Source: Anticarsia gemmatalis (Eukaryota > Arthropoda > Insecta > Lepidoptera > Erebidae). Taken from it: a DNA stretch of 64,000 bases. Position 1 is the first letter of the stretch, and each line of letters opens with the position of its first letter. The stretch lies in the NCBI RefSeq assembly GCF_050436995.1, contig NC_134745.1:10478001-10542000 (forward strand), read 5' to 3'. The notes below the pieces were generated by a model. That model did no database searches, was not told the origin of the DNA, and saw nothing but the letters and a program-made list of their open reading frames with translations. Made by a program: the position numbers and the translations under genes. Below are positions 25,001 to 40,000 of this stretch, piece after piece.

Positions 25001-28000
25001 ATTACCTTCAAAATTAATATCGTTTCAGGTACATATAATGTCTATTTACTTTGTACAGAACGTTAACAGAAGAATAATAAATAAGCTTTAGAGCCTCGTG
25101 TTACTGAAACGTTAATGGCTCAAACTGAAAAAAAAAAGATAGGTTTAAAATCTTGTGCTATTGAAAAAAAATTGTACATTATGTAGACATACAAAACAAA
25201 AGTATTAATTGCAATCATATTTCTGTTAAATATGAAATGAAACTGTGCGTTATTGTGAATTAATTACACACGAATACTTGAAGCATTCATTGTGCCACGC
25301 GCCGGGAGCGCCCGTTTAATTTTATACCGATTTTCCTCCACCCATTTCCATGTTCGTCAGTTTTTTTTCCGTACATTTTTTGGTGTATAATCCTTAACGT
25401 GGTGTTATCTTGCCGTGACCCAAATCCTGCATTGTTAATACAAAATCGCGGACAATGTGCGCCGGCAGTAATTGACACGCACAAACCGATATTAAAAGCT
25501 TTATACGTGGGTAGGTGGGCAATTCCAACGTGAAATTTACGTCATGTTTAAATCAGTACTGACGTTAAACAATTTGTTCCGCCCACCTGTTCCGGTACCC
25601 TTGTTTTAATTAAACTTATGTCGTCTAATTGCTCCTGATTGCTGTTTACGGAACGCACACGGGTAATAGTGTGTAATAAACTATAATCGACCATTTAATC
25701 TAAGCGTTCAACCATTACTGGACATTACATAGTATCTCGCCAGTGAAATCAACTGAGCATCGACCATAATGTTATTTTTAACTCTTTCCTTACGTTTTTG
25801 AAGTCGATTGTATCTTTTAAAAGGTTTTTTTTTTGTAGAGCACGATTCTGTTTGTCGTTAAGGGACCGTATCGCTTATATTGTTCGAATATTTTCTTTCA
25901 GTCGTTACGTTTCCCATCTCGGTTATTTACTTGCTAAATAAATGTATTAAAGATGCTATAATATCTACTACAGAGAATCATATAATATTAAAAGCAATCT
26001 TTTAAAGAACTTAATAGTCTCACGACAAGGGCATGAACTCTAGATCGAAAGGTCGCTACTTTGATGCACGACCCTTTTGAACTTGCTGCTAAACTTCTAA
26101 CACAAATAGATTAATATTTAAGAAAATACATCTTATATCAATAACAAATTCTAGTTGGGAATAGCTTTGAATGACTTTTTACTTTATTGCTTTTTCTTAT
26201 ATGGTGAGCGACGTTAAGAACTCCTTACACGAAAAACATTTAACTGCAGACATGAAATTGATATTTAATTTTACTTACGTTCACTACTTAAATAAAAATA
26301 TTAAATATAATACAATCGTATTTACTGACCTGTGCCAAAATCTTCGTGTAGCACGTGTGAAGTTCGGAAACGGAATCGCTGTATCTGAATATGTTGACGA
26401 AATCGTTTGGTCCGAGAGTGTCGAGGAGTGCCGATACTGTAGACTTCGCCAGTCGCCAGTATGAGGAGCTTAGATCATCAGAGTCATCGAGCAGGATCAC
26501 CAGGTCTTTGGGCGAAGTAGCCGCTTCAACGAACCAGTTCGAAGACCTGAAGTCGTAGAAATCCCTTGCGTGGTGCGAGTAGCCGTCTTCTGGTGGCCAG
26601 GACATGGCTGCAAAAAGAAGAAACGATTAGAAGGTCTATCACATGATTTTGTAGCGGAATACTCAACTGAATACCTTTACCCATAAGATTTATTTGGCAC
26701 ACCATTTAACATTGGTGAATATGCTGGTAATATGATTTGTATATTATCAGCACAAAAGTCCAGAAACCAGTTATGATCAACGAATTAATATTGCTCTATA
26801 GGTACCTCTCGCCGCTACGTACCTGGGTATCGCCTCATGAACCCCGAAGATGAGGCGTAGTACTGCCATGACAGCGTAGGGTCTATTTCATAGTTGTTCA
26901 CGAACAAAGGGTCCAAGTGCTCCGACCACGCGATCTGATTCTGAACCTCGCCATCTGCGACAATATCACGAGATAAAGCCAATACTTACGACAACTTTTT
27001 GCTACGAGCTAGTCACAAAAAAGTTCTACGTGCTACGGAAATTAAGAGGATTCTATAAAATGCCTACGTCTATTTTTATACATAAGGACTTTAAGCCTCG
27101 CGTAGCAGGCAAAAACGCTACTACGTATGTCACGACAAATGAATGAAATGCCGCATACGGTGATATACGGTAACCACGTCCTCTTTTCAGCTATATCTGC
27201 ACACATGATGTTCAACTACAATACCTTATTTATAGTTAATGCCTCTACGATAAAATAATAACATTGTAATAAAATAAAATATAAATGACTACATCAAACA
27301 TATAGGTATATATATTCTGGCATAGGTATTCTGGTTGTTCGTTAAATAAATCTCAATAAAAACAAAACATAATTTATAACATAAACAATATATAAAACAG
27401 TTTATGAACGGTGGCCAACACGAACAAGTTTAAATTCAGCTTATTATATGCAAATTATTTCACGTGCTGTTAAACTTATGAATTATGTATGAATGCAGTA
27501 ACTTTCAGTTATACAATAGCGGATAATCGCGACAGTGTTGGCACCCTGTCCAGCAATTAGGGAAATTTTCTTTAACTACCCATTAAAAGAAGTGTAATTG
27601 GCAAACTTGGTTCATTGGGCAGCCGTGATTGCTTTCTCCTGGACCGCCGGCCGGAAAAATTAATGGTTCGCCTGTGTACTATGGGTTTGTTAAATAAACG
27701 CACCAGGCCCTATGTAATTTCGCCCTTTAAATTAAATACGGACCGCCAGACGATGTTCTGGGCTACAGCTATCAACACTGTTTTGTTTTTATAAAGTTTC
27801 TGATAGTTATTTTGCTAATTAGACAATTTATACATATAAAAGTGAGGTAACTTATAACAAAAATAATCATTCCAGTCAAAATGGAACACATCAAAGGAAA
27901 TCTGTTCAGTAGTTTTGGTGCGACACGTTTCATATTTTTTGATCTATTGCTATGGGGAAATAGCGTGAAGAATGTAATCTTTGTAGTCTTGTGATATAGG

Positions 28001-31000
28001 AAACATTTAAATACGCATATATTATAGAGGGACGATGAGGGGTCGAGAGGGCGCGGTCCACTGACTGTTGCAAACTGTTCAGAATTTTTCACAATTCTGT
28101 ATCGAAGACGGTCAAAATGAATCGTAGAGAAAATGATTATTTATGTACAATAGAAAGACCATATTAACAATGTCGTCTTATTTTATGATGGATTTGAAAT
28201 AACGTTTGTTCGAATGAGTATTTCTAAATAGTCAGGAAAACGTCAATCTGTCCATAAATCATTGTGGGCCCCGCGCCCCCCGCGCGCGCCCTCTCGCCCC
28301 CTGTGTCAACAATATATTAGGTTCCATTATTCAGGGATGGAGAGTTCGTAGAATTTTTCGCTTGTTTTATTATTCGGTGTAAAATATGAGGACAAATACA
28401 AAATTGCCGTTGTTTGTGTGTCTCGTAATCTGTTCTGACGGCAAAGTTGATTCGACAAGTATTCGATGACAACGTTGTGTAATATTATATTATTGGTTGA
28501 AGCATTAAAAATCCCTGTCTCAAATAATTACATGCAGACTAGGTTCTAAATCTGTTTCAATCTGAACTGGTTTATGAATGTTACTCAACGGAACATATTA
28601 GGATGTAAGTACAAACCTTCAGTGTTGATGTATGGCGGCATGAGCACGGCGCTGTAGCTAGTGTTGACGGCGATGTGGTCGAAGTGCCTGCTGGGCGTGA
28701 GCGCGAGGCGGCGTGCGCGCGCGGCCAGCGTGCCGTCGTCCGCGTGCACGTTGAGCCAGCGCGCGTCGTAGTACGAGCCCGGCGCACCGTCGCTACCACT
28801 GCCCGCCGACAACGCCGCCGCCTCCGCGCTGTCCATTATACGCTACAACAACATAAAATATTATAATAAGTCTATCTTGTAAAGCTTAGCTCGTACAAAT
28901 AGAGTAAAATCAAATTTATCTAGCACATATTACTTATACTCGCATTTCATATTTCAGCTTTGATTTTGTGTCAACTTATATGTAGTCAACGAAACTAATC
29001 GCTCGATATTTACAGACAATAAATATCACACATTTGTAACTCCAAGAAAGATTATCATCAAAACGCACGAGTGTAATTAAAAAGTAATGCCTTGTCGTTT
29101 TGACCCAGTTCCACTGAACCAAAACATCAAATAGAATGAGTCACAAACACGTCAGCATACATCAGTCAATAACGATGACAAAGGTAAATCCAAGCTTTCA
29201 TAAAACTACGAAGTGTATTACGAAACAAGTGAAAGTATTAAAGCGAGCAGCGTTTTAAAATAAAAGTTAGTATTTGTGTCATCATTTCCCCTTTGATATG
29301 ATTTACAAGGGTTGAAACAGTCAAGTCATCGAATGAGCCAGGCGAGCCGCGCGATCACAAAGAGTGGACGGATAAAAGCGGTAGACAATTGTCGGCAATT
29401 AGCCGCCGTGGAATTGGCCTGATCGATAGCTGCCTTTGTCCTCACCGCCAGGGCATTAGCGAACGATCAAAAATAATCAGCTCCGCACCCCTACCACACC
29501 TTTCCCTTCCTTTATTGAACCCAGGATGTGTTTTCTACCGCGCGGTTTTTTTATACTCGTTACAGACCCGTTTCCGGCGAGTTTGTTTCATTTTGGCATA
29601 ATTTCAAAAAGTTAATTTAATCTGTAAATTCGCGATCTCTGCTCCGACGCTACGTCTATTTTCCTTAATTTGATTTTATTACCCCTTTTTTGGCAGGATA
29701 TTAGAAAAACAGGATTAAGCGACTAGATGAGCATTTTGCCTTAATCTAAACACAGATTCAGCGCTTGGTTTATATTATATCTAGGAGCATAATCAGGGTA
29801 GGTTTAGGGTTAAAACATCCAATTAAGTCAATTTTCAAATAAAATATCGCGTCCAGATAACTTCGTAAAAGTAACACGCTGTCGATAAGTGCGGTCGTTT
29901 CCAGGTCACCTTGTAAACTTTCGGGAATCTTTTGACCTGAGAGAGTTTGATAATATTATAGGGGTCGCGTGATCCTTACGACCTAGAACCAATAGCTTCA
30001 TAGGTCTAAGCGTCACCTATACATTGGTTTCGAACACTTTATTACTATTACCCATCGATTTTTTAATTTAAAGCAGTATGTACAAAGAAACTTTTCCTGC
30101 ACTTGTATCTACAATGGAACTTGTTAGTCTGAGAACACGATTCTCCGGTTGGGTATCCGTTACCTATTAAGTATTCAGAGTTTTAAAAAGGATTTACGGC
30201 AAACACAATTTATAAATGAGAGTTTTTAGTTGTCAGACGAAATAGCCCCATCGTAGGAACAAGCTTGCGAAGTGGGGGCGAAGTAATTAAAACTTGCACT
30301 GAACTGAGCGCCTCCTTACACCGGCGCGCGCTCGCCGCACTTGCACCGTCCGACACCCGCCGCATCATACCACGGACACCGTCTTTTTTTATTAAAATTA
30401 ATCCTTTGATAATAAGAAGGAATCTTATATCACATTTTATCTCAGCATGACGAGATGCCTTTTTAATGAACTTCAACCTTCTTTCAGTATAAAAGTTAGA
30501 CATTGCTATTATTAAAATCTTTTAAAACATATGGTTTAGTTACATCTCCAGTCTTCGTAGCGGCATCTTTTATAGAAAAGCTAATAGAGAAAACGAGCTA
30601 TTTAATAATGACATGACACCTCAGATATTTTATGTGGGCCATTAAGAGCAGCTCGGGGGCGGTGAGTATTCTTGGAACAATGCTTAGTGCCGCCGTAAAT
30701 ACATTCCTTTATTTTGTTTCAGCTACAGTTTCATTAAGTGCGAAATGTAGGCGTCGTTTTTTCTGGGCGCGACGCCCGCAGCGCAGCAATCCCCTCGATT
30801 TTTCAACTTTATTGTTGAGCCAAGTTCCGCCGCTTTCGGCCCACTATTGCTGAGTCCTATTCCCAACTTATTATGCGAACTATTCTGTTTGCGAGCTCCT
30901 TGCAGATAAATGGAGTCTTCGTAAATGTTGTGCTGTTATATTTTAATAATCTCTACGTTATTCTGTACAGTTGTGGTGGTGTTCGCTCGTTGTTTTGCCA

Positions 31001-34000
31001 CCGACTAGTGGAATTAATTAACCGCGAGGAATTCAACGACCGACATGTATGCATGTCTGTTTGTAACGTACATAATGTGTAAGTAAATATTCGGTTAGTA
31101 ATGTTGTAGAATTATAACTTTATAATACTTGATTCAATTACTTATGAATATAATAATTTACCTGCCCCTAAATTTACTCAATAAACGTATTTATTTCAAG
31201 CTTTTTAATTTATCGCTATAATATTGCAACAGTTCTGCAATAATTACGACATATGGTTCACATATTAATAACAATTACCACATCTTACGAGTCCCGAAGG
31301 ACGTGACAAGATAACGCTATTATGCCAGAGGCGCAGAGGGTCACAGGGGACGTATTGCGGTCGTAATTTGTAAAATGAATTTCAATACGAAAAAAGGTCT
31401 CTTTAAAAAAGAAACACAGTGAGCACGTCGATATGCCAGTCTCATTTGTAGCAACCGGTAAAGATGAGGGGTTGAGAGCGAATAAAGCGAAGATAAACGG
31501 CTCAGATAAACGCGACGTATTCACTATGATTCCGTCTCGTTGGCGCTCAATGTAATGCTATACACCGCCGCCTTTAAATAACTAGAGCACGATAAATGTA
31601 TGGAACACTTTTTACCAGTACTTTAGCGCTGTCAGCCTTTTCGATACTCAACTTCATTACGATATAAACAGGCGAGTATATGCCGTGAGAGTGCTTTAAA
31701 TCTGCAGTTTTCAATACCAGTCGTGTTCGAAGATGACACCGAATAGTTGTAAAACTTTTTATTCGACATGACTGGGTGGTCGTATATTCTTCACAGTCGC
31801 AATACATTCACCACTATATTCGTAATATTCCGAGTTTTAAATAAACGAGTAAGAAAGTGCCATTCGTTGGGAGGAGCTGCAAGTTTTCAGACGGGGGTAA
31901 GTGAACTTTGCTGAGTAATATTATACATACATATTACATTCGTACGTATAATCGTCGCATGTCTGCATTTTGTAACTACTCATATTATTCTGAACTTGCC
32001 GAATTATGGTAATAACTTGAATTACAACAGTATAACTTTATGGTTCACATTTGAAGAAGAAAATGTTTTGCTCGTATAATTACAATACAGTTTTCAAGAA
32101 TGCACGACAAATTGATTAAAAATGTTGTGTATTTGTACATGCTTCGCTTTCATTTAAATCGTATCATGCTAGGTATTAAAATAAACGATGCGGTGAATAT
32201 TATATTCGTATGCACATTTCATATACGAATTGATTCGGGTGGATTTATAATGAGGGAGAATGCAATGATATTTCACATTTCAAAAGACACTATATTCAAA
32301 ATTCTAAAACTAAAGTACTTTATAAAATGTACTATGATTAGGAATTAGATTTCCTTTTGATGCTATTTACTTGAAATATTATTACATGTATGGGACCGAC
32401 AAATTCAAAATATAATCTACAATATGTATTATTAATTACTCGATTTGCAATAAGTATCTGTACAAACTAAATCAGGGGTTTAACTCTAAATGAATAAAGC
32501 GATTATTGGTTCGAATAACCGATTGTAAAGGTAGAATTAGCGTCCCACGAACAGCGTTGTAAAAACGTTGTAAGACGACAACGTAAACTTGGATAATCTT
32601 CAGTTGAAGTACACGAACATTGGCATTACTTCATTTGGTATTCGATCGGTAGGTAGCGTCATAAAGTGTAACAACTAATTTGGCAGCGTGTTAAGGGTTG
32701 TTTACACGCGACGACGTGCGCCGACTCGGTGACGTAATGCAATAAGTCTGCAGCTATGAGCGTGCGGTCGACTGTCTCTCACACATGAGTAATCCGATTA
32801 CATGTACACACATACATAGACGTACACGTGTATGTGTACTGTACGATGTTGACTTTTTGCTTACATATCATATGTGGGTATGTGCTGTGAATATAAGCGG
32901 GAAATCCCATTAAAGACTCAAGTTTTACCAAATAGATTGAATTATATTTTGTTTATAAATTTTGATGTTTTAATTACAATAGTAACATGTATATGTATAG
33001 ATGAATAGAGTATTCCCACTGTAACGTTTTCGGTTTCAGTTACTAACTGTAAAACTGAAATGTGTCTGTCAATCTAAGACATAATTACTGTAGACATAAT
33101 CCGTAACTGTAAAATTAATAATTATAATATAGTAGGCTTTTAAAAGGATTATAACTTTTAAGACATCAAGGATTTTAAAAAGCTTTAACATGTCCGCGAA
33201 AAATGCAGGTAAAATTTATTACTCCCTTTTAAAAAAAACTAGTAAATCAATCATTCGTTCGGTCATAGACTTGTTAAAATTTTTTATCTGTGCACCCAAT
33301 AACCGAACACTTGCGCTCGAACGATCTTTGATCATCCAATCATCGTTGCACATGACACATGAATCCACAGATATACATTAAACCGTATATATTATAACAC
33401 TAGCTGACCCGCGCAACTTTGCTTGCGTCACAGAAGAGAGAATAGGTCAAATTTTTCCCCGTTTGTGTAATATTTTTCCCTGGTTCTCTGCCCCTAATGG
33501 CCGTAGCGTGATGACATATAGCCTTCCTCGATAAATGGACTATCCAACACTGAAAGAATTTTTCAAATCGGACCAGTAGTTCCTGAGATTAGCGCGTTCA
33601 CACAAACAAACAAACAAACAAACTCTTCAGCTTTATAATATTAGTTAGTATAGATAACATTCGCGTCATGTACTAGTAATAGAAGTTTGGTCGCGTAATA
33701 CTCATACATCAGGATCGCGGGAGGCGCAATAAGTAATAACTGTTATTACAACGAACGTGGAAATACGTCTTCAGCTAAGACACGCAGAATATAATATTTG
33801 TATCGTACTATTCGGTTTATAGAAATTTATTTTCAATCTTTTAGGACGAAATTGTCGGTTTCAATTAAGTACATGCATTGCGATGCCCGAGATAGCAAGG
33901 CTTCAATGGAAAATGTTGGAAAACTATGTATTTTTAAAGGTGCTACTACTAAAGTTGTCTTCTTCTAATTACAGCAAAAACACAACAGTATGTTTTCTTT

Positions 34001-37000
34001 GGCGTTATCGAGATATGTAATTATCCAGTGTAACGGTTATCTTTACACAATTTGTTGTCTTTAAATCAATTTATAGTTGGTGATTTCATTATATTGTTAA
34101 ATTGTTTATTAATTTTCATTACTCTCTACCTATTTCGGTCCCGCAATTTGAACAAACGGAGGTAATCCCAAGTGTCGACACAGATCAGCTCTATGTAATC
34201 GCCACGTCCAACTAAAATCTATTTATGGTTCATCGCTGTTTATTGATATAACATTTTATAGCACTAGTTTACGAACTAGCAGTTACCTACTGACTAGAAT
34301 TCACAAACTATGCGTAACAACATACTATTCATCAACTTTAACCAAAAAGTATTTATGTTAAAACCTTAATTTTAAGTTAACAACAAAACTAAAATATTTT
34401 ACGAGCAATCACGGGATGCTACATAAAGTTTAAAACATGTTAGATAAACTGTTTCAAATATTTCAATGTATTGCGCGAGTTGAATACAGCTATATTATGC
34501 AACATGTAAAACCTCGGCAGCTCTTTATTAAAATTGTGAAACAGTGTTGAGGAAAATATATAAACGTGCGGCGCATGTATCTCTGTATTATCATATTTTC
34601 TTATTGGATTCCTTTAAGCATAGCAGTTGCTGGGATATTGTACTCGATAAAATTTAATCGTACGTTCAAAAAATGTTTTTTACGAGTCGCGTCGTGTGCG
34701 GTACAATTAACACTAGTACATGTCACGCTACAACTATGAATCTTAATCACGTCGTACTAGCACAATACAGTCACCTAATTACTCAGTTATATTGTTTCAG
34801 CGCAACCTTTTGGACAGTTTAATTTCATTCGGAATGATTCAAAACGATCGCATGTCGGATCTCAATGAACTAGTTAGGTATTGTTGAAAAGAACAAAACG
34901 TCCGGGAGGCACGTCTAACAATAACGTGATTACTTTGCCGTAACGTTTATTAGAAGGCAGTGGTCGCTAAATTGAGTTCTCTGTCGAGGTGGCGCTCCAG
35001 GTCATTGACGTGCCCTTCGACGACGTCAGCCGGCCGCCACCAGCGCCCACGCGCCCGCACCGCTGCTCCCTATCACTTTAATATCAAACACTACTTCGTA
35101 TTACTTGTACCGCGCTTTAATAAAAAATACTCAGTCAGGAAACCACTGACTTATAATTCTTTTAAGCTTCACCAGTGCCGCATTGTGCACTCTGTCATAA
35201 TACAAAAGGAACAAACTGTAAAAGCCGCAGTGCTTCCATTAATCTTTAGAAGGATTTTATTTATTCTCTTATGTCGTAATGTCTAAAAGCGTATTCCAGG
35301 ATCGTAGTACTTTGTTGTTATTGCATTCGTGTCTTTGTTCTGTCATATTCGTGCTCACGGCTGAATGCGATACATAAGAGGCGGTGTAAAGTTTTGAATT
35401 TATGAAGAGTGGTATTTGAGGGTGTATTGTTGTGGCAGAGTAGTGCAGGCGTCGCGCGTCGGGGCGCGCTTTAGAATATTGAGTAAGTAGCCTACAGGAA
35501 TCAGCGCGGTGTATCCTGGGCGCGAGGGCGGGTGCGAGGCGCCGGGCGCGGGAGGCGCGCGCGACAGGGACGGAGCACCGTCTCAAGACTGCGAATCAAT
35601 AAAGTCCACTCGTATAAGTCGGGCGGTGCAGCGAGTGGATATGGGTCACGGTGCACTCAGCCCCCGAGATGGTATTTAATAACCCTCTACACGCTCTGAC
35701 AGATATTACTCGATCCTCCTTCCGCCCGCGACGTGTTTAAATGTAAGCGATGGAGCGTCCGGAAAGATTTTTAAATGCGCTTTCAAATCGTTATGACATG
35801 ATAAAAACTGAGATCGCGTTTTTATCGTTCGCATTTTAAAGTTTCAATAGGACGCACGGGAGGATTCGTAAGCGTCGCCGCCATAAATGTCGCATCGGAG
35901 ATGATTGTCATAGCAATTTCCGGCACCGATTGCGGTCCAATGGCGTGAATTATGTCAGAGATTTCTTGTCACAAACAGCTGGTGTTTCGCAATTTGCTGA
36001 TGGCGGCATTAAGGTCGGGCAAGTGCAGCGGTGTTGCGCCCCCCGCGGTGGAGGCCCCCGCTGCGCCCTGCGGCACGCCGCCGGAATTTGGCGGTGCGCC
36101 TTGCACTTAGGCTTGCTACGGAATTTAAGCATACACATGTTGTACCCTATAGCAGAGTATAGCGTGGGAAGCGTAACGTATTACCTTACAAGCCGAGCGG
36201 ATATTGTACCCGCTCGTGTCTGCCTTCAAGCCTTTATCTCTCAAAGGCTCGAATAAAATACATCGATGAAATTACATGAGCGCAACACAAACTATATTGT
36301 ATTACAAATTTTACTAGAATAGGCAATAACGTTGATTCTCTTATTTATTCTGTTTCGAATACCTATTGTTATACATACAGTTGAACTAGAGCGTCATTAG
36401 CCTGCAGTGGCCAATATTGATTTTGAAAATGAATGATTAAACTTCAATCAATCTATAACATTGATGTGAACAATTCATTTGTTTACCACAAGACGTTACA
36501 GTACAATATTCAATGTTTCACTTATAGTTTTCTTCTAAGGATTGCATTTCGTTTGGTTTAAAAGTGCTACGAAACTTAAGGAAACTTGGTAACATAAACA
36601 TCACACTTTCCTCTATTTTTCCACTACACTACTGAGCTTTCAGAGTTTTGTTTGAATTCTAGCCATTTCCTTTAAATGCGAACCACTGGCGAAAAGATTT
36701 ACGAGTGGCCAGTAAGTTGCTACGAACTGCTACGCTTAGCTACGAATAAATCTCCGCTACGAAGAGATAGTGAAACAAAGTGTGCTACAATGACGGAGTT
36801 TGAAATTGTTTTGAACCAAAATTGATTCGGTTAGTGTAGTCTAAGGTATTTCAAGTGTTTGAAGGCAGCACCTGTTCTCTGAATAGTTGTGACGGTGGCG
36901 AGGCGACGACGCGACGACGCCGGGAACTTGCAACAAGCACGCGTCAACTCGTGCACGTACATCAGCTTGACAAATTGTTTGCATTACATTATACGAATTA

Positions 37001-40000
37001 TTGAGTTTATAATAGTTTGCGAAAGTATGCGCTTGTTGGTGGCATCCGACGCTAACGGTATTTCGTACCTAAATCTGTTATGTAATATATCCTTATATGT
37101 TTAACACTATATACTGTATATTTGCATAGTATGCAATATTAACTAAGTTTCAAGTTTTATAGATTAGATTAGCTTTGAAACGAATACGCTTTATTTCACG
37201 TACATATCGAACATAAATTCACAAACACAATAATAATTCATGTTTGAAGAACGTTCATGCGTAAGTAATTATCGTGTAAACACATAGTGAATCCAACTGT
37301 AGGAATAATAAACGTAGTAGGGGAACTACAGGATAAATGCGAGTTCAACTGAACAATTCTATTTCGTAGTTCAGAACGGAGTTGTGTTAATTTAGTCGTG
37401 TTTCCGACTAACTTATTTATACCAATAGCTACCACCTATACCACAGGGTACCATTAGTGTTGTACGAATACTATTTGTGATACTATGAATGATTGCATGT
37501 ACAGTAATTAAGACGAATGATTGAATAATTTCGATATCTGTCATTAATTTGCGTTATCAATGATTTTTATCTTCATTTCGGAAAAAAATTGAGCCTATAA
37601 AATAAGATGTTCTAAAAAATAAGATTAAATAATAACACATTCTAATTTTCATTTAACAAAATTTTCAAAGATGTGGAATGTATACTTTTGAGTGCTGTAA
37701 GTAAAAAATACTGACGACAAGTCAGTATTTTTTACAACAAGTCAAAAAGGCAATGTATAATTTTGTATTAGTAATAACATTAAAAAACACGAAAAACCAA
37801 ATACCACATCGTTATGGCTATTTTACTTACATTTGCTCATAAGGACTAAAGTATCAGACTCAGAAAGGTTCTCATTTCATTAGAGTTGTGTTGTAGGATT
37901 ACGTAATTGATTGTTATGTTACGTTTCAGTTACTCAGTTAAATTTTGTACCCTGTTGTTTGCCAGACTGTGTATAAAAGATTATATAAGGCGTTGCTAGG
38001 GAGCTGTCTAGCCGGAGTGAAAATTACGTAAATAGATATTCATCTTTGTCCAATAGACTGTTACCATGGACTTTACTTTGATGAAATGGATAAGTAGGTA
38101 CCATAAAAAAATTTACTTGAAAATAAGTATGTATTCAGATCGAATGCCATTACTCGTTGGCTCAGACAAGGTTGTATGTTTGTAAAATCAATACTTAGTG
38201 AAGTATAGTAGTGAGTAATTATACAGTTGCAGTACACAAGCCATTAGCGCATTTGGAAACTAGGCCGTTTGTTGTGTAGCGACCACCGGTTCATTGCGCC
38301 GCCTAAATGATGACATACATGCATACATTCTGCTATTATTTGCCATATTTACCTCGCTCGCATAAACGAGAAAAATGGGCTAATGTGGCGACTGAATTAC
38401 GTGGGGAGGCGCTCGTATTCACTTACATTACTGTACTTTACGGGTCTTCGCAGTCGGTAATTCCAGCTGGCATGGCAAATCCTCGCTGATTATGCTAACT
38501 GCAGTTCGAGCTCAGCTCACACTTTTTAATAGAATGCGGAGTTCTTACTCATGTTGTGCTTCATTTACTTTGTGATATATAACCTGCAGTAAATGTTTTG
38601 TTGTGCCAATATTTGTGGCGGCATCCCATTTTCGTCGTAACCTGTTCGTATTGCAGATTTTTATTCGGTTAAATAAAGTGCGGGTGTGGCGGGGCAGGCG
38701 TGGCCGGGCGGCAGAGGTTAGAGGGTGGGCATCATCCCGCGGCCACTGTTTACATTATACCTATTATATTATTATGATTTATTGCTCAATCGATGCGCCG
38801 CCCGCCGCCCGCCGAGCTACTCGGGTAATTTCGCCGAAATGTTTCTAAAGTTCATGTACATAGAGGAATTTCAACTATGCTTCAACTTTAAAGGAATCAG
38901 ATGCTTTGATATGACGAAGGTACTGGTAAATAGTTTATATAAAAATAACGTGGAATTTGTGTGAGGATGAGAGCCTAAATTAATATGCTTTGTTGTTGTA
39001 GTTCATATGTATATCGTGAACACTTTCATCTATTTGGTTTTTAAATACAAATATATAATTATTTGCCGATTTTGTAAGTGTTTTCTCAATTTCACTTGTT
39101 TCCAACTTTATATCAGAAAACCATGAAAACAAACAAGAAGTAAGAGCAACATGCGCTCGAAATACAAATTAAAAAGTAGATTACAAGGAGCGTTTGTAGC
39201 TGAAAAGTCCAATGTTAACAGAAGGTTCGAGTTCATTCAACAATGCGTCAAATTGGAAGCGCATAGTCAGAACGCAAACACAGAGACAGGAACGAGTGCA
39301 TTCAGCGAGATTCGCCGGCCCCGCACCGCGCCGCGTTCTACGCCCCTCTTTGAGCGCGAGCAGTGTGAGCACGCCTCCCTCTACCCACGACTATGTACTC
39401 ACACTGTAGCCACCGTTCATACGACTTAAGTCTTCATGTTTAAGAACAATATTGAAAGACATATCGTGTCGAACAGACATTTTTCTAGTACAGGTTTACA
39501 AATCTTTCGGTCATTTTAGTTTACTTCAGCGTTTTGCACTTTAGTAAAGAAGAATCATAGTCGAAAACAAGGCCGATTCTTTCAGTTTTTTTGACCGATT
39601 TAATTTGCACAAAGACTGCAAGGCTTTGAATTGAAACGCGTTGATAGAATTCCGTACCGGGTACAAATCACAAAACATTCCAATCCCTCCGGTTAATTGA
39701 ATCCTGTAGGCCTTCATTAGATATGGCGGGGGACGATTCGACAAAAACGAACTTTTACGAAAAGGAGAACGTCGGCGTGCGGACAAAAACCACAAATGAC
39801 ATGCGGGAGGTGGCACGGATCGAATAATTACGTCGCCGCGGCTCATGCTCAACTTGGCTTTCACACTCCAAACATCGGCGCTCCTTCATAAAACTTTACG
39901 TACAACTTCTCACGGCCTGAATTATTACATGTTTTACCAAAACGTAAGTGCTTAACAAACTTTGTCTAAGTGAAAAGATGTCGACATGGGTATCTAAAGA

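Noticed and set aside
35269..35586. 105-codon minus-strand frame
   Set aside because: An Arg/Ala-rich product of a CpG-rich patch, with no splice context or family resemblance.
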